The notes: generated from the sequence alone by a model not told the origin. 64,000 nt of DNA from Lysinibacillus mangiferihumi (GCF_003049665.1 NZ_PYWM01000001.1:248001-312000), one strand, 5' to 3'. Positions 25,374 through 35,411 are shown, counted from the stretch's first letter. Translations and numbers: made by a program.

Positions 25374-27068
25374 ATGTGGCAAATAGCCATTGTTTGTATT
25401 ATTTATTTACCGCTTGTTATCCTGACCGGCCATTATCTTTTTCGTGTGACAATGCATAAAAAAACATGGCTCGATCCATTCATGGATAAAGTGGATCATG
25501 TGATTTATAAGGTTTGCGGCATTAAACAAGTGGATATGACAGGCAAGCAATATGTATTGTCTTTAATTATTTCAAATGCTTTTATGGTTTTTATCGGATA
25601 CATTCTTTTACGCATTCAATCTTTTTTGCTGTTAAATCCAAATGATATAGAAAATATGGAGGCATCACTTTCTTTTAATACCATCATTTCGTTTATGACC
25701 AACACCAATCTGCAACATTATAGTGGTGAATCTGGTTTAAGTTATTTGTCACAAATGCTCGTTATTATTTTTATGATGTTTACATCTGCAGCGACAGGCT
25801 ACGCTGCTTGTATGGCGTTCTGTAGACGGTTAGTTGCAAAAAGTGATACGTTAGGCAATTTCTTTGTAGATTTTGTGCGTGTGATTACACGTGTATTAAT
25901 GCCTATTTCCATCGTAGTTGCCATTATTTTAGTATCGCAAGGAGCACCTCAAACATTCAGTGCCAATCAAACCGTTCAAACAATTGAAGGAAAAATGCAA
26001 GATATCGCATTGGGACCAGTTGCCTCACTTGAATCAATTAAACATGTAGGTACAAATGGAGGTGGGTTTAATGGTGCTAACTCCACAACGCCTTTTGAAA
26101 ACCCTACGGTTATATCTAATATTGTAGAAATGCTATCTATGATGTTGCTACCAGGTGCTTGTGTTGTTGCCTTTAGTCTAATGGTTGCTTATAGAAAGAA
26201 AAAAACAATATTCGGCAAGCAAGGGCTAACGATCTTTGCTGCAATGGGTATGCTATTTCTCATAGGGTTAGTGACAGTGTATATTGCTGAGCGTGCTGGT
26301 AACCCCCTTATTAGTGACCTAGGAATTACTCAGGAGCTTGGCAGTATGGAAGGAAAAGAAATGCGCTTTGGGGTAGCCCAATCTGCCCTTTTCACTACAG
26401 TCACAACTGCCTTTACAACTGGCTCGGTCAATAACATGCACGATACATTAACACCAATTGGTGGAATGGTGCCGATGTTTAACATGATGTTAAATGTTGT
26501 ATTTGGAGGCAAGGGTGTTGGGCTGATGAATATGATGATGTATGTCTTACTAACGATTTTCATCGCATGTTTAATGATTGGTCGTACGCCACAGTTTTTA
26601 GGAAAGAAAATTGAGGAAAAGGAAATGAAGCTAATAGCGCTTTGTATTTTAATTCATCCTGCAATTATCCTACTGTTTTCTGCGCTTGCTGTTGCCACAA
26701 CATCTGGGGTAGCTGGTATTACGAATCCTGGAGCACACGGTTTATCGCAAGTACTATATGAGTTTGCTTCAGCATCTGCCAACAATGGCTCTGGCTTTGA
26801 AGGATTAGCTGATAACTCAACGTTTTGGAATGTGACGACAGGGTTAGCTATGTTTTTTGGTCGCTATTTAACAATTATCCTTCAATTAGCAATTGCTTCA
26901 CTACTTGCTAAAAAAATGTGGCACAGCGATTCAGTTGGAACATTGAAAACAGATACCTCAATGTTTACATTTTTGCTTGTTGCCATTGTATTGATGATTG
27001 GTGCACTAACATTTTTACCCGCATTAGCACTTGGACCAATTACGGAGCATTTACAAATACATTCCTAA
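25374..27068 (+). CDS. kdpA: K+-transporting ATPase, potassium-binding subunit A
   Basis: Channel-like subunit that selects K+, 564 residues with about ten membrane segments. Selectivity-loop segments are recognisable: NTNLQHYSGESGLSYLSQ, HVGTNGGGFNGANSTTPFENP, TVTTAFTTGSVNNMHD and ASANNGSGFEGL. Good AGGAGG before ATG 25374. Second of the structural genes of the kdp operon, 15 bases before kdpB. Confidence 0.97.
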   Translation: MWQIAIVCIIYLPLVILTGHYLFRVTMHKKTWLDPFMDKVDHVIYKVCGIKQVDMTGKQYVLSLIISNAFMVFIGYILLRIQSFLLLNPNDIENMEASLSFNTIISFMTNTNLQHYSGESGLSYLSQMLVIIFMMFTSAATGYAACMAFCRRLVAKSDTLGNFFVDFVRVITRVLMPISIVVAIILVSQGAPQTFSANQTVQTIEGKMQDIALGPVASLESIKHVGTNGGGFNGANSTTPFENPTVISNIVEMLSMMLLPGACVVAFSLMVAYRKKKTIFGKQGLTIFAAMGMLFLIGLVTVYIAERAGNPLISDLGITQELGSMEGKEMRFGVAQSALFTTVTTAFTTGSVNNMHDTLTPIGGMVPMFNMMLNVVFGGKGVGLMNMMMYVLLTIFIACLMIGRTPQFLGKKIEEKEMKLIALCILIHPAIILLFSALAVATTSGVAGITNPGAHGLSQVLYEFASASANNGSGFEGLADNSTFWNVTTGLAMFFGRYLTIILQLAIASLLAKKMWHSDSVGTLKTDTSMFTFLLVAIVLMIGALTFLPALALGPITEHLQIHS

Positions 27069-27083
27069 TGAGGAGAGAATCAA

Positions 27084-29147
27084 ATGGAAACTGTAAGAAA
27101 AGGTTTTATCACGAGCGATTTAGTAAAGAGCTCATTGATAGGCGCATTGAAGAAATTTAATCCAGTTACGATGATAAAAAATCCCGTCATGTTTGTCGTA
27201 GAAATCGGTTTTATTTTTGTTCTGTTGTTATCGTTTTTTCCTAATCTACTTGGCGGTGGAGAAGGCGAGCATGCTCAGCTCTATAATGCCATTGTTGCTA
27301 TCATTCTCTTTGTTACGATTTTATTTGCTAACTTTGCAGAATCCATCGCTGAAGGGCGTGGAAAAGCACAAGTACAAACGTTAAAAAATACAAAGACAGA
27401 TACACAAGCACGCGTCCTTTTAGCGGATGGTACAGAAGTGATGAAACAGGCACATGAGCTGAAAAAAGGGGATATCGTTTTAGTTCAAGCAGGAGAAGTG
27501 ATTCCGAATGATGGCGAGGTCATTGAAGGGATTGCCACAGTCGATGAATCAGCCATTACTGGTGAGTCTGCACCAGTTGTAAAAGAACGCAGTGGAGATT
27601 TTTCATCTGTTACTGGTGGTACGACTGTCACAAGTGATTGGCTAATGATTGAAATTACTTCACTGCCAGGAGAGTCATTTTTAGATAAAATGATTGCCCT
27701 CATTGAAGGAGCAAGTCGGAAAAAAACACCTAATGAAATAGCGTTAAATACACTGTTAGTTAGCTTGACAATTATCTTTTTATTAGTGGTCGTGACGTTA
27801 TATCCAATGACTACTTATTTAAATGTACACATTTCCATTGCCACATTAATTGCATTGACAGTTTGCTTAATACCAACGACCATCGGTGGTTTACTTTCTG
27901 CGATTGGTATTGCTGGTATGGATCGAGTGACGCAGTTTAATGTCATTGCAATGTCTGGTAGAGCTGTGGAAGCGTGCGGAGACGTAGATACACTCATATT
28001 AGACAAAACAGGCACAATAACGTATGGTAATCGCATGGCAACTGAGTTTTTACCAGTCAAAGGAGTTGACCATCAAACTTTGATGCAAGCTGCATGGCTT
28101 AGTTCGCTGACAGATGATACACCGGAAGGAAAATCTATTTTATCCTTAGCATGTGATTTAGGGGTAAATACAAAGGATGAGCAACAACTGATTCAATATA
28201 GTGAGCATATTCCCTTTACCGCACAGACACGGATGAGCGGATTAAACTTGCAGGATGGGACAATAATACGAAAAGGGGCTTACGATACGATTAAACAAGA
28301 TAGTCTTGCAGCAGGACAACAGATTCCTACAAATTTGGAACAGTTAGTGCATCAAGTATCTGCTGTTGGGGGCACACCGCTTGTTGTGTCGATGAATCAC
28401 GTTATTTTGGGTGTCATCCATTTGAAAGATGTTGTAAAATCCGGTTTGAAAGAACGCTTTGAACAGCTGCGAGCAATGGGCATAAAAACAATTATGTGCA
28501 CAGGAGATAATCCACTAACAGCAGCCGCTATTGCTAAAGAATCCGGCGTTGACAGTTTTATTGCAGAAAGTAAGCCAGAGGATAAAATAAAGGTGATTAA
28601 AGATGAGCAGGCACTTGGAAAAGTTGTGGCGATGACAGGGGACGGTACCAATGACGCACCAGCTTTAGCACAGGCGAATGTAGGTCTTGCTATGAATTCA
28701 GGAACGAATGCAGCTAAAGAAGCTGCCAACATGGTTGATTTAGATTCAAATCCAACTAAAATAATTGAAGTTGTAGAGATTGGGAAACAATTATTAATGA
28801 CGCGTGGTGCACTTACAACATTCAGTATTGCAAACGATGTGGCGAAATATTTCGCTATTATTCCTGCTATGTTAATGGTAGCAGTACCAGAAATGAATGC
28901 GCTCAACATTATGCAACTTCATTCGCCGACAAGTGCCATCATTTCCGCTTTAATTTTTAATGCGGTGATTATTCCAATGTTAATTCCCATTGCGATAAAG
29001 GGCGTAAAATATAAGCCGATGAGTGCTACAAAATTATTACAGAAAAACTTGTTTGTTTATGGACTAGGTGGTATTCTTGCGCCATTTATCGGTATAAAGG
29101 TGATCGATTTACTAGCAGGGCCACTGTTAACCATGCTTGGTCTATAG
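27084..29147 (+). CDS. kdpB: K+-transporting ATPase, ATP-hydrolysing subunit B
   Basis: P-type ATPase of 687 residues that powers K+ uptake. The actuator motif TGES is at 159-162, the phosphorylated aspartate D307 in DKTGTIT, and the hinge [12 protein letters not shown] at about 515-526. KdpB uses a short nucleotide-binding domain as seen here. The ribosome binding site GAGGAGAG lies before ATG 27084; 12 bases separate it from kdpC. Confidence 0.97.
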   Translation: METVRKGFITSDLVKSSLIGALKKFNPVTMIKNPVMFVVEIGFIFVLLLSFFPNLLGGGEGEHAQLYNAIVAIILFVTILFANFAESIAEGRGKAQVQTLKNTKTDTQARVLLADGTEVMKQAHELKKGDIVLVQAGEVIPNDGEVIEGIATVDESAITGESAPVVKERSGDFSSVTGGTTVTSDWLMIEITSLPGESFLDKMIALIEGASRKKTPNEIALNTLLVSLTIIFLLVVVTLYPMTTYLNVHISIATLIALTVCLIPTTIGGLLSAIGIAGMDRVTQFNVIAMSGRAVEACGDVDTLILDKTGTITYGNRMATEFLPVKGVDHQTLMQAAWLSSLTDDTPEGKSILSLACDLGVNTKDEQQLIQYSEHIPFTAQTRMSGLNLQDGTIIRKGAYDTIKQDSLAAGQQIPTNLEQLVHQVSAVGGTPLVVSMNHVILGVIHLKDVVKSGLKERFEQLRAMGIKTIMCTGDNPLTAAAIAKESGVDSFIAESKPEDKIKVIKDEQALGKVVAMTGDGTNDAPALAQANVGLAMNSGTNAAKEAANMVDLDSNPTKIIEVVEIGKQLLMTRGALTTFSIANDVAKYFAIIPAMLMVAVPEMNALNIMQLHSPTSAIISALIFNAVIIPMLIPIAIKGVKYKPMSATKLLQKNLFVYGLGGILAPFIGIKVIDLLAGPLLTMLGL

Positions 29148-29159
29148 GAGGAAAATGAT

Positions 29160-29801
29160 ATGAATAGATTTTGGGACAATGTCAAGCAAGCATTAATGGT
29201 ATCTATCATCATGTTTGTAGTCTGTGGTTTAATTTATCCTGTGACAGTAACGGGTATTGCACAAGGGCTATTTAAGCATCAAGCGAATGGTAGCATTGTG
29301 GAAGTTGACGGAAAAGCTGTTGGTTCAGAAAAGCTTGGGCAAGCCTTTACATCAGCAGCGTTTTTTAAGGGCCGTGTTTCATCCATTAACTATAACGTTT
29401 ATACACAAGAAGATATTGTACCAGATAAAAATGGTGTGATAGCTTATGGTGGAGTGAGCTCTGGAACGTTCAATTATGCTCCGTCCAATCCAGAATTAAC
29501 AAAACGGATAGAGGGAGATATTCAAGCCTTTTTACAGGCGAACCCGACTATAAAAAGACAAGACATTCCTGCTGATCTTATGACGGCCTCCGGATCGGGT
29601 TTAGACCCACATATTAGTGTGCAAGCAGCGCGCATTCAAATCGATCGAATTGCCAATGCAAGCGGGCTGTCAGAGAAGGAAATCGAAAAAATTGTGGAGG
29701 CTAATACAGAAGGGCGGGCGCTCGGTCTATTTGGGGAAGAGAAAGTGAACTTCTTAATGGCGAATTTAGCTATTTTTAAACAAATGAAGGACAATGAATA
29801 A
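29160..29801 (+). CDS. kdpC: K+-transporting ATPase subunit C
   Basis: 213 residues. One N-terminal membrane helix (about 12-34) and an extracytoplasmic domain with the conserved blocks VTGIAQGLF, FTSAAFFKGRVSSINYN, SSGTFNYAPSNPEL, DLMTASGSGLDPHIS and GRALGLFGEEKVNFL. It completes the KdpFABC complex. Last gene of the operon; a hairpin follows 27 bases after the stop. Confidence 0.95.
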   Translation: MNRFWDNVKQALMVSIIMFVVCGLIYPVTVTGIAQGLFKHQANGSIVEVDGKAVGSEKLGQAFTSAAFFKGRVSSINYNVYTQEDIVPDKNGVIAYGGVSSGTFNYAPSNPELTKRIEGDIQAFLQANPTIKRQDIPADLMTASGSGLDPHISVQAARIQIDRIANASGLSEKEIEKIVEANTEGRALGLFGEEKVNFLMANLAIFKQMKDNE

Positions 29802-29827
29802 GTGGTGTAAGGTGTAACTTGAATATG

Positions 29828-29868
29828 GCAGATAGAGAGAATGGTATAGAGGTATTTTCTCTATCTGC
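29828..29868 (+). terminator. Hairpin after kdpC
   Basis: GCAGATAGAGA / TCTCTATCTGC, 11 bp (extendable with a G-T), long loop, no T-tract. It may act on kdpC or on the convergent bdhA. Confidence 0.6.
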
Positions 29869-29888
29869 TTAAGATAAAAGTGGCTATG

Positions 29889-30944
29889 TTAGCTTTGTGA
29901 ATTTACAAGAATTTTAATATGGTTTTTCTCTTTCATTAACGCTTCAAAACCTTCTGTTACAACATCATCAAGCCCAATGCGCTTTGTTACGAGTTTGTCC
30001 GCTGGGAAATATCCTTTTGTCATTAACTCCATAACAGCTGGGAAGATATCTCGATAGGCAATAATACCTTTCACAGTACGTTCAGACAGTACAATATTAT
30101 TTGGTTGGATAGAAGCGGTTGATTCCCATATCGAAACGATGATTGTTTCACCTTCGAACGTAGTGGAGTCAATAGCTTGCTGTAAAACAACAGGAACGCC
30201 AGTGACTTCAAATGCCACATCAACACCGCCATTTGTTAAGGCATGAAGACGTTCAACAGCATCTTCATCTTTTGGATTAATGACAGCTGTTGCTCCTAGT
30301 TCCATCGCCTTTGCAGCACGTTCTGCTGAAAGTTCCACCGCATAAATTTCGGAAGCTCCAGATGCCCGTAATGCTTCGATAACGAGAAGACCGATTGGCC
30401 CTGTTCCAAAAACGGCGGCTTTATCGCCAGCTTTTAATTTGCTTTGGCGAACTGCATGTAAAGCTACTGCGGCTGGTTCTACAAGAGCACCTTGTTCATA
30501 AGAAAGTCCTGCTGGCATTTTGTGAACCATGTGGTCATCTACCACTGTATATTCTGACAATCCGCCACCGCCGCCAGAAAGTCCGTGGAAACCTAGTTGT
30601 TTACAAATGTTGTACTTACCTTTTTTACAAGCGGCACATTCGCCACAAGAGAGAATAGGCTCGACAACGACAGCATCTCCAATTTTTACTTTTGTAACAC
30701 CTTCACCAACTTCAACTACCTCGCCAGAAAACTCATGACCCATCACAATGGGTGCAATATCTTTACTTATAGAGTGGGGCTGTTCAACTGGAATAAAGAT
30801 TGGTCCTGCTGCATACTCATGTAAATCGCTTCCACAAATGCCTGTCCAATGTACTTTAATTTTTACTTTGCCGGATGCAATGGAAGGCTCCTCGATGTTT
30901 TCTACACGGATATCTCTTGCTTTATACCATCTTGCTGCTTTCAT
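29889..30944 (-). CDS. bdhA: 2,3-butanediol dehydrogenase (zinc MDR family)
   Basis: Zinc-dependent medium-chain dehydrogenase, 351 residues from ATG 30944. Catalytic zinc ligands are in GICGSDLHEY and GHEFSG; the four structural-zinc cysteines are in CGECAACKKGKYNIC; the NAD-binding motif is GTGPIGLL. It closely resembles B. subtilis BdhA (acetoin/butanediol dehydrogenase) over its whole length as I recall it: PIFIPVEQPH, GGGGLSEY, YEQGALVEPAAVALHAVR, EVTGVPVVLQQAI and KGIIAYRDIFPA. Unlike B. subtilis BdhA, which I remember as lacking the full structural-zinc cluster, this copy has it. GGAGG is nine bases from ATG 30944. Monocistronic. Sorbitol or threonine dehydrogenase activity is less likely. 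Confidence 0.85.
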   Translation of the reverse strand: MKAARWYKARDIRVENIEEPSIASGKVKIKVHWTGICGSDLHEYAAGPIFIPVEQPHSISKDIAPIVMGHEFSGEVVEVGEGVTKVKIGDAVVVEPILSCGECAACKKGKYNICKQLGFHGLSGGGGGLSEYTVVDDHMVHKMPAGLSYEQGALVEPAAVALHAVRQSKLKAGDKAAVFGTGPIGLLVIEALRASGASEIYAVELSAERAAKAMELGATAVINPKDEDAVERLHALTNGGVDVAFEVTGVPVVLQQAIDSTTFEGETIIVSIWESTASIQPNNIVLSERTVKGIIAYRDIFPAVMELMTKGYFPADKLVTKRIGLDDVVTEGFEALMKEKNHIKILVNSQS

Positions 30945-31244
30945 AACTATCAACCTCCAATACTATTTTTCATGTTTTATTTTAACATGTGGAAAATATA
31001 CAAATCATTAGTTGGACAAAAATTGACATAAAAAATACGAAATGTCCATTAATTTTTTTCACATTTTTCACACTTTACATTTTCCATTGCATAATAGTCG
31101 TAATTAAAGTAAGTTTGTTAAGGGTTAGCGTTGCAACGATGAAAAAAACAAGAGAATATTGTAAATGCTTATGTTAATAGTACGTAAACATCCCTAAAAG
31201 GCCGAATCATGGTACAATGGGAAAGATGTAAGGAGGAACGAATT

Positions 31245-32546
31245 ATGTCAAAATATACTGATTATAATTTTCAGCCATTTTTGCAGGACGCAATTGCAAA
31301 GCTTGGCTTCACAGAACCAACACCAATACAAAAGGAAATTATTCCACTAATCCTGAAAGGGAAAAGTGCGATTGGACAAGCACATACGGGTACAGGGAAA
31401 ACACATAGTTTCCTTATTCCAATCGTACAACGCATTCAAGTTGACAAACAAGAGGTACAAGCGGTTATTACCTCTCCAACACGCGAGTTGGCGCAACAAA
31501 TATTTGATGCGTTAAATCAATTAATAGAAGGAACAGACATTCAAGCGAAATTATTTATTGGGGGTACGGACAAACAACGCTCCATTGATAAGTTAAAAAC
31601 GCAACCACAAATCGTTGTTGGTACACCAGGACGTATTCGTGACCTTGTTTCAGCTCAAGCGTTATTTGTGCATACGGCACCAATGTTAGTTGTTGACGAA
31701 GCGGACTTAGCGTTCGATATGGGCTTTATCGAAGAGATTGATGGCTTTGCTTCTCAAATGCCAGAAAAACTTGAAATGTTCGTGTTCTCTGCAACAATTC
31801 CAGAACGTCTACAGCCATTCCTAAAAAAATACATGGAAGCGCCTGTTCATGTTCATATGAACGATAAACGTCCCGTGGCAGAAGGTATAGACTTTGTGCT
31901 TGTGCCTGTGCGTTCGAAATCACGTAACAAACGCTTATTAGATGTTATTGAAGGCATTAACCCATTTTTAGCGGTTATTTTTACCAATACGCGTAAAACA
32001 GCAGAGCATGTTGCGGGTTATTTAAATGAGCAAGGAATTCGCTGTGGTCAAATTCATGGGGATTTAAGCCCGCGTGATCGTAAAAAAATGATGAAGCAAA
32101 TTCGTGATTTGGAATTTCAATACATTGTAGCAACAGATTTAGCTGCGCGCGGTATTGATATTCAAGGAATTTCACATGTCATTAACTACGAAATTCCAGA
32201 AGATCTAGAATTCTTTATTCACCGTGTCGGTCGTACAGCTCGTGCCGGCAATAAAGGTACGGCAATTACATTATTTGAGCCTTCGGACGAGGATGCACTA
32301 GCACGCGTTGAGAAAATGGGGATACCATTTGAACAAAAAGATGTTAAAGATGGTGAATGGTCTGAACTAAAAGACCGTCATGCACGTAAAAACCGCGTGA
32401 AGCACGAAAATGAAATTGATGCGAAAGCAAAATCTTTAGTGCGTAAGCCGAAAAAAGTTAAACCAGGTTATAAACGTAATATGAAATGGGAAATGGAAAA
32501 AATTAAAAAACGCGAACGTCGTATAAAAGCACGCGGCAAAAAATAA
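31245..32546 (+). CDS. cshB: DEAD-box RNA helicase CshB
   Basis: ATP-dependent RNA helicase of 433 residues. Motifs in order: Q motif GFTEPTPIQ, motif I AHTGTGKT, Ia PTRELAQQ, GG, TPGRIRDL, II VDEAD, III SATI, IV IFTNTRK, V ATDLAARGIDI and VI HRVGRTARAG, with a strongly basic C-terminal tail (KPKKVKPGYKRN). Placement directly before nfo matches yqfR-yqfS in B. subtilis, supporting CshB (cold-shock, ribosome and RNA processing) over the other DEAD-box paralogues. The start is ATG 31245 after AAGGAGG; the frame from 31209 has no ribosome binding site. Confidence 0.93.
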   Translation: MSKYTDYNFQPFLQDAIAKLGFTEPTPIQKEIIPLILKGKSAIGQAHTGTGKTHSFLIPIVQRIQVDKQEVQAVITSPTRELAQQIFDALNQLIEGTDIQAKLFIGGTDKQRSIDKLKTQPQIVVGTPGRIRDLVSAQALFVHTAPMLVVDEADLAFDMGFIEEIDGFASQMPEKLEMFVFSATIPERLQPFLKKYMEAPVHVHMNDKRPVAEGIDFVLVPVRSKSRNKRLLDVIEGINPFLAVIFTNTRKTAEHVAGYLNEQGIRCGQIHGDLSPRDRKKMMKQIRDLEFQYIVATDLAARGIDIQGISHVINYEIPEDLEFFIHRVGRTARAGNKGTAITLFEPSDEDALARVEKMGIPFEQKDVKDGEWSELKDRHARKNRVKHENEIDAKAKSLVRKPKKVKPGYKRNMKWEMEKIKKRERRIKARGKK

Positions 32547-32558
32547 GGAGGCATAAAT

Positions 32559-33455
32559 ATGTTACTTGGCTCACATGTTTCAATGAGCGGCAAAGAAATG
32601 TTGCTCGGCTCTAGTAAAGAAGCTCTTTCTTATGGTGCGAACACCTTTATGATTTATACAGGTGCTCCACAAAACACGCGTCGAAAATCCATTGCAGACC
32701 TTAATATTATGAATGGTCTGTTGCACATGAAAGAGCACGGCATGACAAATATTGTTGTGCATGCTCCATATATTATTAATATTGCAAATACAGAAAAACC
32801 GGAAACTTTCCGTCTCGGTGTAGATTTCCTACAATCTGAAATTGAGCGCACTGCTGCGTTGGAAGCTACACAAATAGTTTTACATCCTGGTGCCCACGTA
32901 GGTGCAGGGGCAGATGCTGGTATTGCTAAAATTATTGAAGGTTTAAATGAAGTACTATCGCAGGACTATCCCGTGCAAATTGCATTAGAAACAATGGCAG
33001 GGAAAGGAACAGAGTGTGGACGTACTTTTGAAGAGCTTGCCAAAATTATCGATGGTGTGACACATAACGAGCGCCTTTCTGTATGCTTTGATACATGCCA
33101 TACACATGATGCTGGCTACAATATTGTTGAAGATTTTGATGGGGTATTAAACGAGTTTGATAAAATAATCGGTGTAGATCGCATCAAAGTTCTTCATATA
33201 AATGACTCTAAAAACGTTCGTGGTGCAGGTAAAGACCGCCATGAAAATATCGGTTTTGGACATATCGGATTTGACGCATTAAAATACGTGGTTCATCATC
33301 CGCAATTAATGGCGGTACCGAAGATTTTAGAAACACCATTTGTTGCTCTAAATAGTGATGCGAAAACCAAAACCGCACCATATAAATATGAAATTGACAT
33401 GCTACGTAGTGGAGAATATAAGCCAGAGCTTATTGACGCCTTACGAGGAGAGTAA
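32559..33455 (+). CDS. nfo: Endonuclease IV (AP endonuclease)
   Basis: Class II abasic-site endonuclease for base-excision repair, 298 residues, with a three-zinc TIM barrel. Conserved blocks: [12 protein letters not shown] at the start, [62 protein letters not shown] and a C-terminal ETP segment; these carry the metal-binding His, Glu and Asp residues. AAGGAGG is well placed before ATG 32559, 12 bases after cshB, so the two form an operon. Confidence 0.97.
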   Translation: MLLGSHVSMSGKEMLLGSSKEALSYGANTFMIYTGAPQNTRRKSIADLNIMNGLLHMKEHGMTNIVVHAPYIINIANTEKPETFRLGVDFLQSEIERTAALEATQIVLHPGAHVGAGADAGIAKIIEGLNEVLSQDYPVQIALETMAGKGTECGRTFEELAKIIDGVTHNERLSVCFDTCHTHDAGYNIVEDFDGVLNEFDKIIGVDRIKVLHINDSKNVRGAGKDRHENIGFGHIGFDALKYVVHHPQLMAVPKILETPFVALNSDAKTKTAPYKYEIDMLRSGEYKPELIDALRGE

Positions 33456-33458
33456 GAG

Positions 33459-33506
33459 AACCGTAGACCAACACAATGAAAATTGTGTTTGGTCTACGGT
33501 TTTTTA
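33459..33506 (+). terminator. Terminator of cshB-nfo
   Basis: 19-bp stem starting AACCGTAGACCAACACAAT with one bulged T in the second arm, 4-base loop, followed by TTTTTT. Confidence 0.9.
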
Positions 33507-33511
33507 TGAAT

Positions 33512-33624
33512 CGCGGGTAAACGAGGCCATATCGCGGGTATTTGAACGGCTTCCGCGGGTAAAGAGAACTTTATCGCGGGTATTTGAACACGAATCGCGG
33601 GTAAACAGCTTAAATTCGCGGGTA
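33512..33624 (+). repeat. Exact 21-bp periodic array of CGCGGGTA
   Basis: CGCGGGTA starts at 33512, 33533, 33554, 33575, 33596 and 33617: six units at an exact 21-base period. The 13-base spacers vary but alternate in type: after units 1, 3 and 5 they begin AA, after units 2 and 4 they begin TTTGAAC, so there is a 42-base super-period. The rest of this 306-base gap (33625-33761) holds a possible remnant of the MITE-like element end near 33655-33676 and no convincing gene. Confidence 0.9.
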
Positions 33625-33761
33625 TCTCAATCGAGCAAGGGCATTGGCTTACGAGAAAGTGCCGAGACAAACTGTAATTGAACCCATTTTTAGTTGAATA
33701 TACCATTAAAAAGGGCTAGTATAAATCTTAGTAATCAAAAATTAATGAAAGGGGGATAGCC

Positions 33762-34208
33762 ATGAACCTTCAACTATCGCCTATTCTTAGGTTTGTACAT
33801 TTACTAAGTATTTCATTTGTTACTGCAAGTCTTTTCGTTGTACTGCTTTCGTTTGAACCAAATCCGAGCGAATCACCAATCCACTTATCCTTTTGGGAAA
33901 ACATAATATGGATGCCTCTAGTATTCACGATACGTTTCCTTCCGTTCGTGATTGTAATTGGATGCGTAACCCTGTTTGTAAAAGCAGTTATTGAGAAAAG
34001 AATGAATGTAAAGCATATCATTTTGGACATTATTGTTTACGTTTCATTCTCAATCATTGTTATCCCTATACTTCCTGATATGATAACAAGCGCAGCAACT
34101 TCAACTGGCTATCAATTTTTCATAAATCCCTATTACCTTCTTCCCTTTACAGGAGCCATAATTCTTATATGTTTCGACTATGTAGACAAAAAAATGAGTG
34201 CGATGTAG
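33762..34208 (+). CDS. Four-TM membrane protein of unknown function
   Basis: 148 residues with four hydrophobic segments (about 10-28, 50-72, 85-103, 122-140) and short polar ends. I do not recognise the family. The ribosome binding site GAAAGGGGG before ATG 33762 is good. It is followed by a remnant of amj, so this is a region of recent rearrangement. The size and layout resemble small integral membrane proteins of accessory regions; no function is proposed. Confidence 0.65.
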   Translation: MNLQLSPILRFVHLLSISFVTASLFVVLLSFEPNPSESPIHLSFWENIIWMPLVFTIRFLPFVIVIGCVTLFVKAVIEKRMNVKHIILDIIVYVSFSIIVIPILPDMITSAATSTGYQFFINPYYLLPFTGAIILICFDYVDKKMSAM

Positions 34209-34319
34209 CACTCCCTTTTTATTGCGTTATTACGTTGACCGTCTTTTTTCGTATAATCTTTACATTGCAACGATAGAATCAGATGGACTTAAATCTAATT
34301 CTTTCCAGTCAAACTATTT

Positions 34320-34646
34320 GTGATTAACAATGTTATTACAGCGATTTCTACCATTGGTGTTTTATCAGTTTTATATGCAGGGTTATTAGTCCCTGAGCTA
34401 AATAATACTGCTGTCATGGCGTCTGAATTAATCAATGGCGTAGCAACAATTTTGTTAATTATTTTTATTGACCCTAAAATTTCTATACTTGCGGATGATG
34501 TTATCAATCAGCGGGGAAGCTATATAGATTTAAAAAGAGCATCTGTTATGATGATGACCTCTAGATTTTTAGGAACGATTTTGGCTCAAGTGTTATTTAT
34601 ACCTGGGGCACATTATGTTGCTTGGTTTGCGAAGCTTATTACTTAG
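34320..34646 (+). pseudogene. C-terminal fragment of an Amj-type lipid II flippase (DUF2837)
   Basis: 108 codons that resemble the last third of Amj (B. subtilis YdaH, about 270 residues): ITAISTIGVLSVLYAGLLVPE, ELINGVATILLIIFIDPKIS, SRFLGTILAQVLFIPGAHY. Upstream in frame there is a TAA at 34296-34298 and nothing that looks like the missing two thirds, and GTG 34320 has no ribosome binding site. I read it as a decayed gene fragment. A short translated stretch in another frame just before it (34250-34320) may also be a remnant. Amj belongs to the alternate lipid II flippases; this fragment is unlikely to be functional. Confidence 0.6.
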
Positions 34647-34750
34647 GTGCTAAGACAGAAATAGCTGTTAAAACGAGGCATTTCATCTACTGGAAGAAGT
34701 AACAATTACAACATATTGTGAGCTTAATCCTATAATATAGTTTAGATTTC

Positions 34751-34788
34751 AAGGCACATTTTCTACAAGAAAATGTGTCTTTTTTTAT
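34751..34788 (+). terminator. Strong terminator
   Basis: Stem around CACATTTTCT / AGAAAATGTG with loop ACA and outer pairs, followed by seven Ts. It separates the amj remnant from the XRE module. Confidence 0.85.
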
Positions 34789-34806
34789 GTCTTCACTGTA
34801 AATAAC

Positions 34807-34878
34807 ATTGCTTTTTGCAATTTATAAAAAACTAAATGCAATTTATATATTGCAAAAAGCAATATCATTTTATATAAT
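34807..34878 (+). promoter_or_regulatory. Promoter with palindromic operators, DUF6773-XRE module
   Basis: Two 15-mers, ATTGCTTTTTGCAAT (34807-34821) and ATTGCAAAAAGCAAT (34849-34863), are reverse complements and each is itself palindromic; a further TGCAAT half site is at 34837. TTGCAA (34850-34855) and TATAAT (34873-34878) form a 17-base-spaced promoter whose -35 lies inside the second palindrome. The layout suggests repression by the XRE protein. Confidence 0.75.
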
Positions 34879-34907
34879 ACAATTAATAAAACAAATGGAG
34901 GTACATT

Positions 34908-35411
34908 ATGTATAAGAAAAATAAGAAGCAAGTGGATGAACGTGTTAAAAATTTACAAAATAAAATATACAAAGAGATGTATGTGCTGATTATGATTGTC
35001 TGTTCCATTTCTATCGTAATAAAGTTCTTTAAAATGGGCATTTCCTTGGACAATGTATTAACAGAGTGGTTGATTATATTTGTGTCATCTGTTTATTATT
35101 ATGTTAGGACGGCTTATCTAGGTATCTTAACAGATGAAGTAGAGGTTCATGATAGTAACAGTAAAATAAAATTACAGACGAAAAATATCCTTTATGGAGT
35201 GGCTACTGGTTTGGTACTGGCGATTTTCTTTGGTCTTAATAGTGCCTTCAACTATGCAGATAGCACACAACAAGCATATAAATATTTCTTCATGGTTTTC
35301 TTAGTATCGCTAGTTATCTATGTACCATTTTTTGCAGGATTTTTAGGCTTATCATATATGGCTGCAAAAAAGAAAAGTGACCAAGTCGTACAAAAAAATC
35401 TAGAAGATTAA
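34908..35411 (+). CDS. DUF6773-like four-TM membrane protein
   Basis: 167 residues: a charged N-terminus (KKNKKQVDERVKNLQNKIYKEMY), four membrane segments (about 26-45, 55-72, 97-116, 128-150) and a basic tail. The DERV-NKIYKE opening recalls DUF6773 proteins, which I know as partners of small XRE regulators; function unknown. GGAGG lies before ATG 34908. The regulator gene starts 14 bases after its stop. A membrane protein plus a YozG-type regulator resembles small stress or bacteriocin-immunity modules, but nothing in the sequence proves this. Confidence 0.7.
   Translation: MYKKNKKQVDERVKNLQNKIYKEMYVLIMIVCSISIVIKFFKMGISLDNVLTEWLIIFVSSVYYYVRTAYLGILTDEVEVHDSNSKIKLQTKNILYGVATGLVLAIFFGLNSAFNYADSTQQAYKYFFMVFLVSLVIYVPFFAGFLGLSYMAAKKKSDQVVQKNLED

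Noticed and set aside
27815-28909. Long antisense ORFs within kdpB
   Set aside because: Shadow frames of a strongly conserved gene; no independent evidence.
33512-33624. CRISPR array
   Set aside because: Units of 8 bases with 13-base spacers are far too short for CRISPR and no cas genes are present.
33355-33681. ORF of 108 codons running from the end of nfo through the terminator and 21-bp array
   Set aside because: Overlaps nfo out of frame, has no ribosome binding site and crosses a strong terminator; the repeat units create the open frame.
33494-33706. Minus-strand ORF with repeated PAI/LPA heptads over the 21-bp array
   Set aside because: The open frame follows from a 21-base (seven-codon) period; no start signal or family support. 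Kept only as an idea in the array finding.
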